From: Lactobacillus sp. UCMA15818
GTDB lineage: Bacteria; Bacillota; Bacilli; Lactobacillales; Lactobacillaceae
Assembly (NCBI RefSeq): GCF_030400225.1
Contig: NZ_VJYB01000013.1
Location: 1 to 49,109, forward strand
DNA length: 49,109 bases
Reading direction: 5' to 3'
Shown here: positions 16,305-24,446 of the stretch, in pieces
Numbering within the stretch: position 1 is the stretch's first letter
Layout of the letters: every line of letters starts with the position of its first letter
Position numbers and translations under genes: made by a program
The notes under the pieces: generated by a model
What the model saw: the letters and a program-made list of their open reading frames with translations, nothing else
The model's database searches: none
Told to the model about the DNA's origin: nothing

Positions 16305-17147
16305 TTGGAAGCTGAAACTTTAAATATCGGAATTTTAAATATAATGCATGACAAGTCTGATACTCAAAAACGTTTTGCTTTTGTATTGAAACAACAAAGT
16401 ACCCCTGTTAAAGTGACTTATTTTTATCCAACAATGCATTATCAAGGACGTACGGTGCCAGAAGAAATTGCGCATATATCTGAGCCGCTAGATTTTCTTA
16501 AAGTGAAGAAGATGGATGCTTTTATTGTCACGGGGGCACCACTTGAAAAAGTTGACTTTCTGGATGTTACTTATTGGAATGAAATGCAGCAACTATTTCA
16601 ACTTTTACAAAAACTAGATATTCCACAATTATATATTTGCTGGGGAGCAATGGCAGCTGCAAATTTCTTTTATGGGATTGAGAAACAGATGTTAGCGCAT
16701 AAGTTATTTGGTATTTACAAGCAAAAACTGTTTACAGAGTCGAAGCTGTTGGAAGGATTGCCTAGAGGTTTCACAGCTCCGCATGCACGTTATGCAGAAT
16801 TGAATCATAAGCAGATTAGCGAAAATAAAAATTTGGAGATTAAGGCACTTTCAGAAACAAATCATCTATTCTTAGTTGAGGCTAAAAGCGAGCCACAAGT
16901 TTTCTTATTTGCCCATCTTGAATATGGTAGCGATGCTCTCGCAAAAGAATATCAAAGAGAATTGAAGGCGTATCCGGATCAGGCAGCGATATTGGCAAAA
17001 CCGCAAAATTATTATGAAGATTTTGCACAGATGAAAAATCCTATTTTTTCATGGGCAGATACGCAGACATTATTTTTTAAGAATTGGATACTGCAAGTGA
17101 AAAAAGAACGTGATAGTAAACTAAGAAAAAATAGTGGAATGTTATAA
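16305..17147 (+). CDS. MetA-like homoserine/serine O-acyltransferase
   Basis: A 280-residue member of the MetA family, which transfers an acetyl or succinyl group to homoserine (or, in some lactobacilli, serine) for Met/Cys synthesis. The core fits: LNIGILNIMHDK at the N-terminus, FIVTGAPLEKVDF, the nucleophile in ICWGAMAAANFFYGI (Cys112), the HARYAE region, and the catalytic LEYGSDALAKEYQREL segment. The TTG start has AGGAG seven nt upstream; the next ATG would remove conserved residues. It is a lone gene with no neighbouring cystathionine or cysteine synthase, so its pathway is unclear. The acyl donor and acceptor cannot be read from sequence. Confidence 0.83.
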   Translation: MEAETLNIGILNIMHDKSDTQKRFAFVLKQQSTPVKVTYFYPTMHYQGRTVPEEIAHISEPLDFLKVKKMDAFIVTGAPLEKVDFLDVTYWNEMQQLFQLLQKLDIPQLYICWGAMAAANFFYGIEKQMLAHKLFGIYKQKLFTESKLLEGLPRGFTAPHARYAELNHKQISENKNLEIKALSETNHLFLVEAKSEPQVFLFAHLEYGSDALAKEYQRELKAYPDQAAILAKPQNYYEDFAQMKNPIFSWADTQTLFFKNWILQVKKERDSKLRKNSGML

Positions 17148-17184
17148 AATAATAATAATTCTGGATTTTTAAAATATAAAAGTG

Positions 17185-17217
17185 GGTGTGACGAGTACAT
17201 TATTGTCATACCTTTTC
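17185..17217 (+). terminator. Terminator after the MetA-like gene
   Basis: GGTGTGAC and GTCATACC pair with one G-U or mismatch position and are followed by TTTTCC. The T-run is short, so strength is uncertain. Confidence 0.5.
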
Positions 17218-17319
17218 CATTTTTACGAAGAATTAAAGAAATAAGATGATAAACATCATTAAATGACAAAAAAATGATATGATATGCAATAGAACAAAGA
17301 ATGAAATGGGGAATGGATT

Positions 17320-18666
17320 TTGACAGGCGGTCAGCTGGCTTCCAATGTATTGATTATAGTGATAGTTTTTTATTTTGCGGCTTTTTTTGTTGCAGCAGAA
17401 TTTGCACTTGTACAGACTAGAAAAAGTGCACTTGAAGGCGCACTCGAAGAAGGAGAAGGAAACAAACGCAAATTAACAACTGCTCTAAAAATGGTTCAGA
17501 ATCTAAATGAGTACCTTTCGACAACACAAGTAGGTGTGACGTTAGCAGGGATTATTTTAGGTTGGGTTGGTGAGGCCACAATTGAGACAGCGATTGTTGA
17601 TGTATTACAGATTACTCCACTTGGAACGACGGCGATGCATGCTGTCGGAGCCATTCTGGGTGTGCTCTTGTTGACCTATCTTGAAGTTGTTATCACAGAG
17701 ATTGTCCCTAAAAATTTGAGTATTGAAATGCCAATGAGAATGATGATGCTTGTAGTTACACCACTGCATTATTTCCATATTCTCTTTTATCCTTTTGTTC
17801 AATTGCTGAATATTTCTGCGGCGGGCATCATTCGTTTGTTCGGTCTGACTCCAGCTACAGAGAGTAACGATGTGTTAACACAGGCAGAGATATTACGGGT
17901 GTCGCGTAATGCCGTAACTGGTGGTAAATTAGACAAAAATGATTTGATGTATATGCAGCGAGCTTTTGACTTTAATGACAAGATTGCCAAGGATATCATG
18001 GTGGATCGGACGAGCCTTGATGTTGTTGATATCACGGATTCGGTCAAGACGGTTGTGAATAACTACCTGCGTGAGGGGTTTAGTCGCTTTCCAGTTGTTG
18101 CTAATAATGATAAAGATCGCATTTTGGGATATGTATATATATATGATTTAATCAGACAAGCACAAGTTGATGACGGTATTTTGGTCAGCAAACTACTGCG
18201 TACGATTATTACTGTTCCAGAAGTAACGCCAATTCAGGGGCTCTTACAGCAGATGATTCAAAAACAAACACCAATTGTAGTAGTTTTGGATGAATATGGC
18301 GGGACTAGTGGAATTGTCACAGATAAAGATATTTATGAAGAACTTTTTGGTGTTGTCAAAGATGAGATTGATAATGTATCCAGTGAGTATATTGTTAAGA
18401 ATGAAGACGGCGGGTTCAAGATTTCTGGTAAAACTACGCTTTATGATTTTGAACGCTTTTTCAAGATTAAAAATAAGAACTTTGATGCATCAGAGAGTGT
18501 CACTATAGCAGGTTACTTACTTGAAAATTACAAAGTAAAAAGAAATGATATTATAACAATTGATCAGCTCGACTTGAAAGTAACTGAGTTTAATCGAAAT
18601 TATATTGACTGGTTAGAGGTCAGACATCATGTTGAGAATAAAAGTGAAAAGCAAAATGAAGAGTAA
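17320..18666 (+). CDS. CNNM/CorC-type membrane protein (DUF21, two CBS, CorC_HlyC domains)
   Basis: A 448-residue protein often labelled hemolysin, now linked to Mg2+ (or other cation) transport. The N-terminal DUF21 membrane domain (about 1-190, three to four helices; FVAAEFALVQTRKSALEG is diagnostic) is followed by paired CBS domains (about 205-335: DIMVDRTSLDVVDITDSV, LDEYGGTSGIVTDKDIYEEL) and a CorC_HlyC domain (about 360-435). The TTG start has GGGG about eight nt upstream. proB begins 39 nt after the stop, so read-through is possible, but no functional link is known. The cation specificity is inferred from family. Confidence 0.9.
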   Translation: MTGGQLASNVLIIVIVFYFAAFFVAAEFALVQTRKSALEGALEEGEGNKRKLTTALKMVQNLNEYLSTTQVGVTLAGIILGWVGEATIETAIVDVLQITPLGTTAMHAVGAILGVLLLTYLEVVITEIVPKNLSIEMPMRMMMLVVTPLHYFHILFYPFVQLLNISAAGIIRLFGLTPATESNDVLTQAEILRVSRNAVTGGKLDKNDLMYMQRAFDFNDKIAKDIMVDRTSLDVVDITDSVKTVVNNYLREGFSRFPVVANNDKDRILGYVYIYDLIRQAQVDDGILVSKLLRTIITVPEVTPIQGLLQQMIQKQTPIVVVLDEYGGTSGIVTDKDIYEELFGVVKDEIDNVSSEYIVKNEDGGFKISGKTTLYDFERFFKIKNKNFDASESVTIAGYLLENYKVKRNDIITIDQLDLKVTEFNRNYIDWLEVRHHVENKSEKQNEE

Positions 18667-18705
18667 TAGAATGGTTGAAATTATTAAGAAAGCAGTGGAA
18701 TTGTA

Positions 18706-19503
18706 ATGCGCCATATTGAAGCTCAAAGAATTGTTGTTAAGGTAGGGACAAGTACTTTGACACATCCAAATGGAAAATTGAATTTACAAGCAATTGACCA
18801 ACTCTGTTATAGCTTAAGCGGCTTGGTGAATGAGAATAAAGAAGTTGTCCTAGTTTCTTCTGGTGCAATTGGAGTTGGACTTGGTCAATTAGGGATGAAT
18901 GAACGTCCTACCGCAATTCCAGAGCAACAAGCACTTGCTGCAATTGGGCAAACACAGTTAATGACGGTTTATCAGCAGCGTTTTTCGGTCTATGGACAAA
19001 AAATCGGGCAAATATTGTTAACGCATGATGTGATGGATTATCCGACTAGCAGGCAAAATGTATTGAATACATTTGAAAATCTGCTAAGGCTAAAAATTAT
19101 TCCCATTGTTAATGAAAATGATACGGTTGCCGTTGATGAATTGGATCATCATACTAAGTTTGGAGATAATGATCAATTGTCAGCCGTTGTTGCAACTTCG
19201 ATTGATGCGGACTTACTGATCATGCTGTCTGACATTGACGGATTTTATGATAAGAACCCAAGAAAATTTGATGATGCACAGTTACTGCAAACAATTAATG
19301 AGATTAACGACAAAACCTTTGAAAAAGCTGGGGGACGTGGGTCTAAATTTGGAACAGGCGGCATGACTACAAAGCTGAAAGCTGCGAAAAGAATGCTTGA
19401 TGCAAATAAAGCAATGATTCTTGCTAATGGAGAGAATCCTTCCGTGATTTTCAAAATATTGAATGGCGAACAGTTGGGAACGTTATTTATCAACAAAGAT
19501 TAA
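18706..19503 (+). CDS. proB: Glutamate 5-kinase
   Basis: A 265-residue enzyme that phosphorylates glutamate to gamma-glutamyl phosphate, the first step of proline synthesis. The amino acid kinase fold is clear: VVKVGTSTLTHPNGK, VSSGAIGVGLGQLG, PIVNENDTVAVDEL, KFGDNDQLSA and GTGGMTTKLKAAKRML. The C-terminal PUA domain of the E. coli enzyme is absent, as in many lactic acid bacteria and Bacillus ProJ-like forms. The ribosome binding site is weak (GTGGA). proA follows after 17 nt, an evident operon. Confidence 0.96.
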   Translation: MRHIEAQRIVVKVGTSTLTHPNGKLNLQAIDQLCYSLSGLVNENKEVVLVSSGAIGVGLGQLGMNERPTAIPEQQALAAIGQTQLMTVYQQRFSVYGQKIGQILLTHDVMDYPTSRQNVLNTFENLLRLKIIPIVNENDTVAVDELDHHTKFGDNDQLSAVVATSIDADLLIMLSDIDGFYDKNPRKFDDAQLLQTINEINDKTFEKAGGRGSKFGTGGMTTKLKAAKRMLDANKAMILANGENPSVIFKILNGEQLGTLFINKD

Positions 19504-19520
19504 GAACGGAGGTTCCACTT

Positions 19521-20768
19521 ATGGGAATTAATTTAGAAAAGATTGGAAGTCAAGCCAAAGCTGCGTCCTATGAATTGGGTCTTGTTTCGGCTACAAATAA
19601 AAATAAAATTTTGCTTGCTATGGCAGCCGCACTGAGGATAAGTACCAGCGAAATTCTTGCTGCAAATCAACGTGATTTGTCAGCAGCAACAGGATTAGTT
19701 AAAAGCTTCGTTGATCGACTTACATTGGATGAAAGTCGGATAGAGAAAATCGCACAAGGTCTAGAACAAGTTACAACGTTGCCGGATCCATTAGGTAATG
19801 TTACTAATGGTTGGATTAATCATGCTGGTTTGCAGATTACACAAAAAAGGGTTCCACTTGGGGTTGTTGGAATTATTTATGAGGCACGACCAAATGTAAC
19901 TGTTGACGCAGCTGCACTCTGTTTTAAGTCTGGTAATGCTGTTATTTTAAGAGGGGGCAAGGAAGCTTTCAATACTAACCTCAAACTTGTTGAAATATTA
20001 CAAATGACGTTGAAAGAAAATGGGTATAGCGAAAATGCTATCCAAATATTGACCGACACATCACATGAAGTTGCTAATGAATTTATGCAACTGACAGATT
20101 ATCTGGATGTCTTAATTCCCCGTGGAGGAGCTAAGTTGATACAGACAGTGATGGAAAATGCTAAAGTTCCGGTTATTGAAACTGGTGTTGGAAATTGTCA
20201 TATTTATGTCGACCAGACAGCTGACCTTGAAATGGCAGAAAAAATTATAGTTAATGCTAAATGTCAAAGACCGGCAGTCTGTAATGCTGCTGAAAAATTG
20301 CTAATTCATGAAGCTATCGCTAATAGATATCTACCAAAAATTGTTGCTGAGTTGAAGAAAAATAATGTTGAAATTAGAGCTGACGAGGCGGCATTGGATA
20401 TTCTGCAAGGCGCAGCAATTCGTGCAACAGCGGAAGATTGGGACACAGAATATAATGATTATATTCTGGGAGTAAAGGTTGTTTCGTCCGTTGATGAAGC
20501 AATTAAGCATATTAATCAGCATGGTACGAAACATTCTGAGACAATTGTGACAAATGATTATAAAAAAAGTCAACAATTTCTGGAGCAAATTGATGCAGCC
20601 GCCGTATATGTAAATGCATCAACGCGTTTCACGGATGGTTTTGAATTTGGTTTTGGAGCAGAAATTGGGATTTCAACGCAAAAATTACATGCTCGTGGTC
20701 CGATGGGCCTTGAAGCCTTAACGACAACTAAGTATGTTGTTAGAGGTAACGGTCAAATCAGAGAATAA
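19521..20768 (+). CDS. proA: Gamma-glutamyl phosphate reductase
   Basis: A 415-residue NADPH-dependent enzyme that converts gamma-glutamyl phosphate to glutamate semialdehyde. It belongs to the aldehyde dehydrogenase superfamily; the nucleophile Cys lies in CQRPAVCNAAEKLL. IYEARPNVTVDAAALCFKSG and FTDGFEFGFGAEIGISTQK are characteristic. Length is typical. AACGGAGG precedes the ATG. It forms the proBA operon. A third proline gene (proC) is not in the window. Confidence 0.97.
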   Translation: MGINLEKIGSQAKAASYELGLVSATNKNKILLAMAAALRISTSEILAANQRDLSAATGLVKSFVDRLTLDESRIEKIAQGLEQVTTLPDPLGNVTNGWINHAGLQITQKRVPLGVVGIIYEARPNVTVDAAALCFKSGNAVILRGGKEAFNTNLKLVEILQMTLKENGYSENAIQILTDTSHEVANEFMQLTDYLDVLIPRGGAKLIQTVMENAKVPVIETGVGNCHIYVDQTADLEMAEKIIVNAKCQRPAVCNAAEKLLIHEAIANRYLPKIVAELKKNNVEIRADEAALDILQGAAIRATAEDWDTEYNDYILGVKVVSSVDEAIKHINQHGTKHSETIVTNDYKKSQQFLEQIDAAAVYVNASTRFTDGFEFGFGAEIGISTQKLHARGPMGLEALTTTKYVVRGNGQIRE

Positions 20769-20772
20769 ATAT

Positions 20773-20814
20773 TATAATAAAAATATAGTAATATTAGGTA
20801 ATTTTTATTATAAT
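20773..20814. repeat. AT-only inverted repeat between proA and prs
   Basis: TTATAATAAAAAT (20773-20785) and ATTTTTATTATAA (20802-20814) are perfect 13-nt inverted repeats with a 16-nt loop. It may be a weak terminator or attenuator. There is no G-C anchoring and no long T-run after it. Confidence 0.5.
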
Positions 20815-20842
20815 AAGTCAAAAGAGTAAATTGGAGGCAATC

Positions 20843-21808
20843 ATGGGCGAAAAAAAAGAAAAAGCCACTTTAAAATTATTTGCATTAAATTCTAATCAGA
20901 AGCTGGCAGAGAAGATCGCGGCTGAACTAAAGATTCAATTATGTGGAGCATCCGTGAAACACTTTAGTGATGGTGAGATTCAGATAAATATCAATGAAAG
21001 CGTTCGTGGTGATGACGTTTTTGTTATTCAGTCGATTTCGGAGCCGGTTAACGAGAATTTTATGGAATTGATGATTATGGTGGACGCACTTCGTCGCTCT
21101 AGTGCTGGGACAATTAATGTTGTTTTGCCATATTATGGATATGCTCGTTCAGACCGCAAGGCACGTCCAAGAGAACCAATTACTGCAAAGTTAATTGCCA
21201 ACTTTATTCAATTGGCGGGGGCTGATCGCGTAATTACAATGGATTTGCATGCAGGACAATTACAGGGATTCTTCAATATCCCGGTTGACCATCTGCTTGC
21301 GATTTTTGTGCAGGCGGAATATTTTAGAAGTAAGGGAATTACAAATGACGTTGTCATCGTGGCTCCTGATCATAATGGGGTGAAAGCAGCCCGTAACTTG
21401 GCAACTTTGTTAAAGGCACCAATCGCAATTGTTGATAAACGTGACGAGACGCGGGCCTCAAATATGACTGTAATTGGTGATGTAAATGAGCGTCGTTGTA
21501 TCGTTTTTGATGATTTAATTGATACTGGGGGCAAGCTCTCAGATGCTGCAGTTGCGCTTAAGAATGCGGGGGCGACTGAAGTGTATGCATGTGCCACTCA
21601 TCCGATTTTATCCGGTTTAGCGGTTGAAGAGTTAAAGAATTCTTATTACAAGGAAATAGTCGTAACGGATACAATCGATGTACCTGCAGAGAAACAATTT
21701 GATAAACTCAAAGTCTTGTCAGTTTCCAAAACTTTTGCCAAAGCAATTGATTTGATTTTTAACAACCGATCTGTTGACGCGTTATTTAACAAAAAGCACA
21801 CTGTCTAG
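20843..21808 (+). CDS. prs: Ribose-phosphate pyrophosphokinase (PRPP synthetase)
   Basis: A 321-residue cytoplasmic enzyme: ribose 5-phosphate + ATP to PRPP + AMP, feeding nucleotide, His and Trp synthesis. It has the catalytic flexible loop YARSDRKARPREPITAKL, the metal-binding DLHAGQLQGFF, and the PRPP-binding loop CIVFDDLIDTGGKLSDA. The ATG is chosen because GGAGG is five nt upstream; a TTG 12 nt earlier overlaps the RBS. The segment DHNGVKAARNLA differs from the DxGG form I expect in housekeeping Prs, so this may be the second paralogue that many lactobacilli carry. Confidence 0.93.
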   Translation: MGEKKEKATLKLFALNSNQKLAEKIAAELKIQLCGASVKHFSDGEIQININESVRGDDVFVIQSISEPVNENFMELMIMVDALRRSSAGTINVVLPYYGYARSDRKARPREPITAKLIANFIQLAGADRVITMDLHAGQLQGFFNIPVDHLLAIFVQAEYFRSKGITNDVVIVAPDHNGVKAARNLATLLKAPIAIVDKRDETRASNMTVIGDVNERRCIVFDDLIDTGGKLSDAAVALKNAGATEVYACATHPILSGLAVEELKNSYYKEIVVTDTIDVPAEKQFDKLKVLSVSKTFAKAIDLIFNNRSVDALFNKKHTV

Positions 21809-21845
21809 TAATTTTATCAGTAATCTCAGGGTAAAAATGATATGA

Positions 21846-21882
21846 GTTGGGTCAAAAGGTAACTTTTGATGCGGCTTTTTTT
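21846..21882 (+). terminator. Intrinsic terminator after prs, sharing the repeat core
   Basis: TCAAAAG (21852-21858) pairs with CTTTTGA (21863-21869) around a GTAA loop, with outer pairs and seven T's after. The core resembles the first module of the dispersed repeat, but no second module follows. Confidence 0.8.
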
Positions 21883-22030
21883 GTGTCTTTGAGGGGGGCA
21901 ACAAAGATTGTTATCTAAATGAAAAGGTTTAAACGAATTTAATTTCTAAGCATATAAATTGAATTCAGCTGTAAAACAGTTAAGATTACTTTCGTATACA
22001 TACATATATCCGAGAGAAGGAGCGGTCGAC

Positions 22031-22684
22031 ATGTTAAATTACGAACAGCAAGAAAAGTGGTCCAAAATTGTTCCAAATTGGCAATCACCAATAAATATTG
22101 AGACGGTACACACGATTGAGATTAGTGCGAAAGAAAAGATATTAACGTTTGACGATAAATACCAATTTATTAATATTGTGAACAAAGGGAATAATCTACA
22201 ATATGATGGTAAGGGGAAGGCAATTATTGAAGGAAGAACTTTTGACTTTAAGCAGCTTCATTTTCATTTTCCTGCGGAACATACAATTGATGAAAAATCA
22301 CATCCAATGGAGTTACATTTTGTACACCAAAATATAATCGGTCAAATTGCAGTAGTAGCTCTTTTCGTTGAACTAGGGGAATTCAGTGAAGAACTCAATA
22401 GTTTTTTTCAAGATTTTCCTGCAATCGAAAGTGAAAAAGAACCCTTTTCTGCAACCTTGGGTTTGGACAGCTTGATTTCAAGCCTTAAATCCGGTGTATA
22501 CCACTATCTAGGTTCGCTAACCACACCACCTTTGGTTAAAAACGTCGAGTGGTGGGTAATTGAGAAGCCAATTACTGTAAGTGCCCAACAATTGGACAAA
22601 TTAAAACAGCGATTTAACCATGGAAATGCACGAGAGATACAACCAACTAATGAACGTAGTGTGATTCATTACGTGTTAGTATAG
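22031..22684 (+). CDS. Alpha-class carbonic anhydrase, predicted cytoplasmic
   Basis: A 217-residue zinc enzyme interconverting CO2 and bicarbonate. The alpha-class signature is clear: NWQSPINIET, the zinc ligands His77 and His79 in KQLHFHFPAEH and His96 in MELHFVHQN, and the substrate-pocket segment LGSLTTPPLVKNVEWW. The ATG is set by GAAGGAG eight nt upstream; a TTG 72 nt earlier has no such site. Unlike most alpha-class enzymes there is no signal peptide. It might supply bicarbonate for carboxylations. The C1B peptidase gene follows after 32 nt. Confidence 0.93.
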   Translation: MLNYEQQEKWSKIVPNWQSPINIETVHTIEISAKEKILTFDDKYQFINIVNKGNNLQYDGKGKAIIEGRTFDFKQLHFHFPAEHTIDEKSHPMELHFVHQNIIGQIAVVALFVELGEFSEELNSFFQDFPAIESEKEPFSATLGLDSLISSLKSGVYHYLGSLTTPPLVKNVEWWVIEKPITVSAQQLDKLKQRFNHGNAREIQPTNERSVIHYVLV

Positions 22685-22716
22685 ATTATTGGGTTTTTGA
22701 AAGTGAGGATAATGTC

Positions 22717-24042
22717 ATGCATGCGACGAATCGAGATATATCAGAAAGTGATTTAGAAGAATTTCAAAAAGAATATGGTAAGTCAAAAATCGAGCGGGTT
22801 GTTGCACGAGCAGTACAGAAGAATGGGATAGCGGCAACAAGTGAAGACTATGAAGCACAAAAAAATTTAGTCCGTGTTTTTTCTTTAGAGCTGGAGACTG
22901 GGAAGGCTTCCAATCAGAAAAATAGCGGCAGATGCTGGCTGTTTGCGACTCTTAATACAATGAGACAGCAGTATGCAGTTAAATATAAAGTTAAGGATTT
23001 TGAATTATCAGAAAATTATAATTCTTTTTATGATCGTTTAGAGAAAGCAAATCATTTCTATGAGAGTGTGATTACAACTGCTTCATTGCCTTTTTCTAAT
23101 AGGACCGTTAAGAATTTATTTGATTTTCCGGATGATGATGGCGGTCAGTGGGCCAATTCAGCAGCTTTAGTTGAAAAATATGGGGTGGTTCCAAAAGCTG
23201 CCATGCCGGAAACATTTAATAGTGAGAAAACTAGTGAGGTTTCGGAAGTACTAGCACGAAAACTTAGAAAAGATGGGGTTTCTTTAAGGAAACTAATTGC
23301 TGAAGGTAAGACTGATAAGATGCTTGAGACTACAAAAAAAGGTTTTTTGGCAGAAATTTATCGAATACTGGTTTATGCCTTTGGCGAACCACCAGTAAAC
23401 TTTGATTTTGAATACCGAAATGATGATAAACAATATTTTAATGATCGAAATATAACGCCAAAAGAATTTTTTGAGAAGTACTTTGAGTGGGATTTTGCAG
23501 ATTATGTTTGCCTTTCAAATGCACCAGATCATAAATTAAATGAATTATATGAGTTGCCGAGTCAAGGTTATATTCATACGGGGCTTCAAGTTACTTTTGC
23601 TAACACAATGATTGATTCTTTAAAAACGGCAACAATTGCCCAGCTAAAAGATGGTGAAGCTGTGTGGTTTGGTAGTGATGTTGGTAAGGATAGTAATCGT
23701 AAGCTGGGCGTTTTGTCGGCTAAACTATATAAGAAAAGTGAGCTTTTTGATATCGATTTGAATCTTAGTAAGTCTGATAGATTGCGGACAGGTGATGGAA
23801 CTGTTTCGCATGCGATGGCAATTGTTGGGGTTGATATTGTTGAGGGAACTCCTATCAAATGGAAAGTTGAGAATAGTTGGGGTGATAAGTATGGTGAAAA
23901 GGGTTATTTCATAATGAGCGATGATTGGTTTGAGCAGCATGTGTATGAGGTAATCGTAAAGAAACAATACTTAAATGAGAACGACGGCAAAATTTTGAGT
24001 AAGCAGGCTATTAAGATGGATCCATGGGACTCGTTAGCATAA
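22717..24042 (+). CDS. pepC: C1B cysteine aminopeptidase (PepC/PepE/PepG, bleomycin hydrolase family)
   Basis: A 441-residue cytoplasmic papain-like peptidase that trims peptides imported during growth on protein. The triad is Cys73 (QKNSGRCWLFATLN), His365 (VSHAMAIVGVD) and Asn386 (KVENSWGD). The protein ends in PWDSLA; the C-terminal arm of this family reaches into the active site and sets aminopeptidase versus endopeptidase behaviour. Several segments (DGGQWANSAALVEKYGVVPKA) are shared by PepC and PepE/PepG, so the exact paralogue is uncertain. An intrinsic terminator lies 11 nt downstream. Confidence 0.88.
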   Translation: MHATNRDISESDLEEFQKEYGKSKIERVVARAVQKNGIAATSEDYEAQKNLVRVFSLELETGKASNQKNSGRCWLFATLNTMRQQYAVKYKVKDFELSENYNSFYDRLEKANHFYESVITTASLPFSNRTVKNLFDFPDDDGGQWANSAALVEKYGVVPKAAMPETFNSEKTSEVSEVLARKLRKDGVSLRKLIAEGKTDKMLETTKKGFLAEIYRILVYAFGEPPVNFDFEYRNDDKQYFNDRNITPKEFFEKYFEWDFADYVCLSNAPDHKLNELYELPSQGYIHTGLQVTFANTMIDSLKTATIAQLKDGEAVWFGSDVGKDSNRKLGVLSAKLYKKSELFDIDLNLSKSDRLRTGDGTVSHAMAIVGVDIVEGTPIKWKVENSWGDKYGEKGYFIMSDDWFEQHVYEVIVKKQYLNENDGKILSKQAIKMDPWDSLA

Positions 24043-24053
24043 AAAACAATTTT

Positions 24054-24094
24054 GGAACCGAACAAAATTAATTTTTTGTGGCGGTTCTTTTTTG
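24054..24094 (+). terminator. Intrinsic terminator after the C1B peptidase gene
   Basis: GAACCG pairs with CGGTTC and ACAAAA pairs with TTTTGT inside, followed by a T-run. Confidence 0.8.
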
Positions 24095-24102
24095 TTTCCA
24101 CA

Positions 24103-24402
24103 ATATTTGTAATTGATTGTTAGTGCTCGAAGCTTCCCGACTTTCAACACTCTTCTTCTTAACGAGTTTATGAAAGCCAAGCTACTGCGCCTAACTCCAA
24201 TTACTAATAGCTAAAAAGCAAGCATATTTGTAATTGATTGTTAGTGCTCGAAGCTTCCCGACTTTCAACACTCTTCTTCTTAACGAGTTTATGAAAGCCA
24301 AGCTACTGCGCCTAACTCCAATTACTAATAGCTAAAAAGCAAGCATATTTGTAATTGATTGTTAGTGCTCGAAGCTTTCCAGCTTTCAACACTCTTCTTC
24401 TT
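24103..24402 (+). repeat. Tandem 121-bp repeat, about 2.5 copies, related to the dispersed element
   Basis: The unit starts ATATTTGTAATTGATTGTTA at 24103, 24224 and 24345, so the period is 121 bp. The first two units are nearly identical and the third is partial with a few changes (TTTCCAGC for TTCCCGAC). Within a unit, CTAACTCCAATTACTAATAG and TTTCAACACTCTTCTT align with the second module of the dispersed repeats. It fills the gap between the C1B peptidase terminator and rexB. Confidence 0.9.
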
Positions 24403-24446
24403 TTGTGATAAAATAACTGTGACTTAATTAAAGGGGGATAAAACGC

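Noticed and set aside
20773-20814. Operator for the prs gene
   Set aside because: The inverted repeat is pure A/T and can arise by composition; no known PRPP or purine regulator motif is present.
24103-24402. Possible CRISPR array
   Set aside because: Units are 121 bp, tandem and nearly identical throughout, with no short repeats separated by unique spacers and no cas genes nearby.
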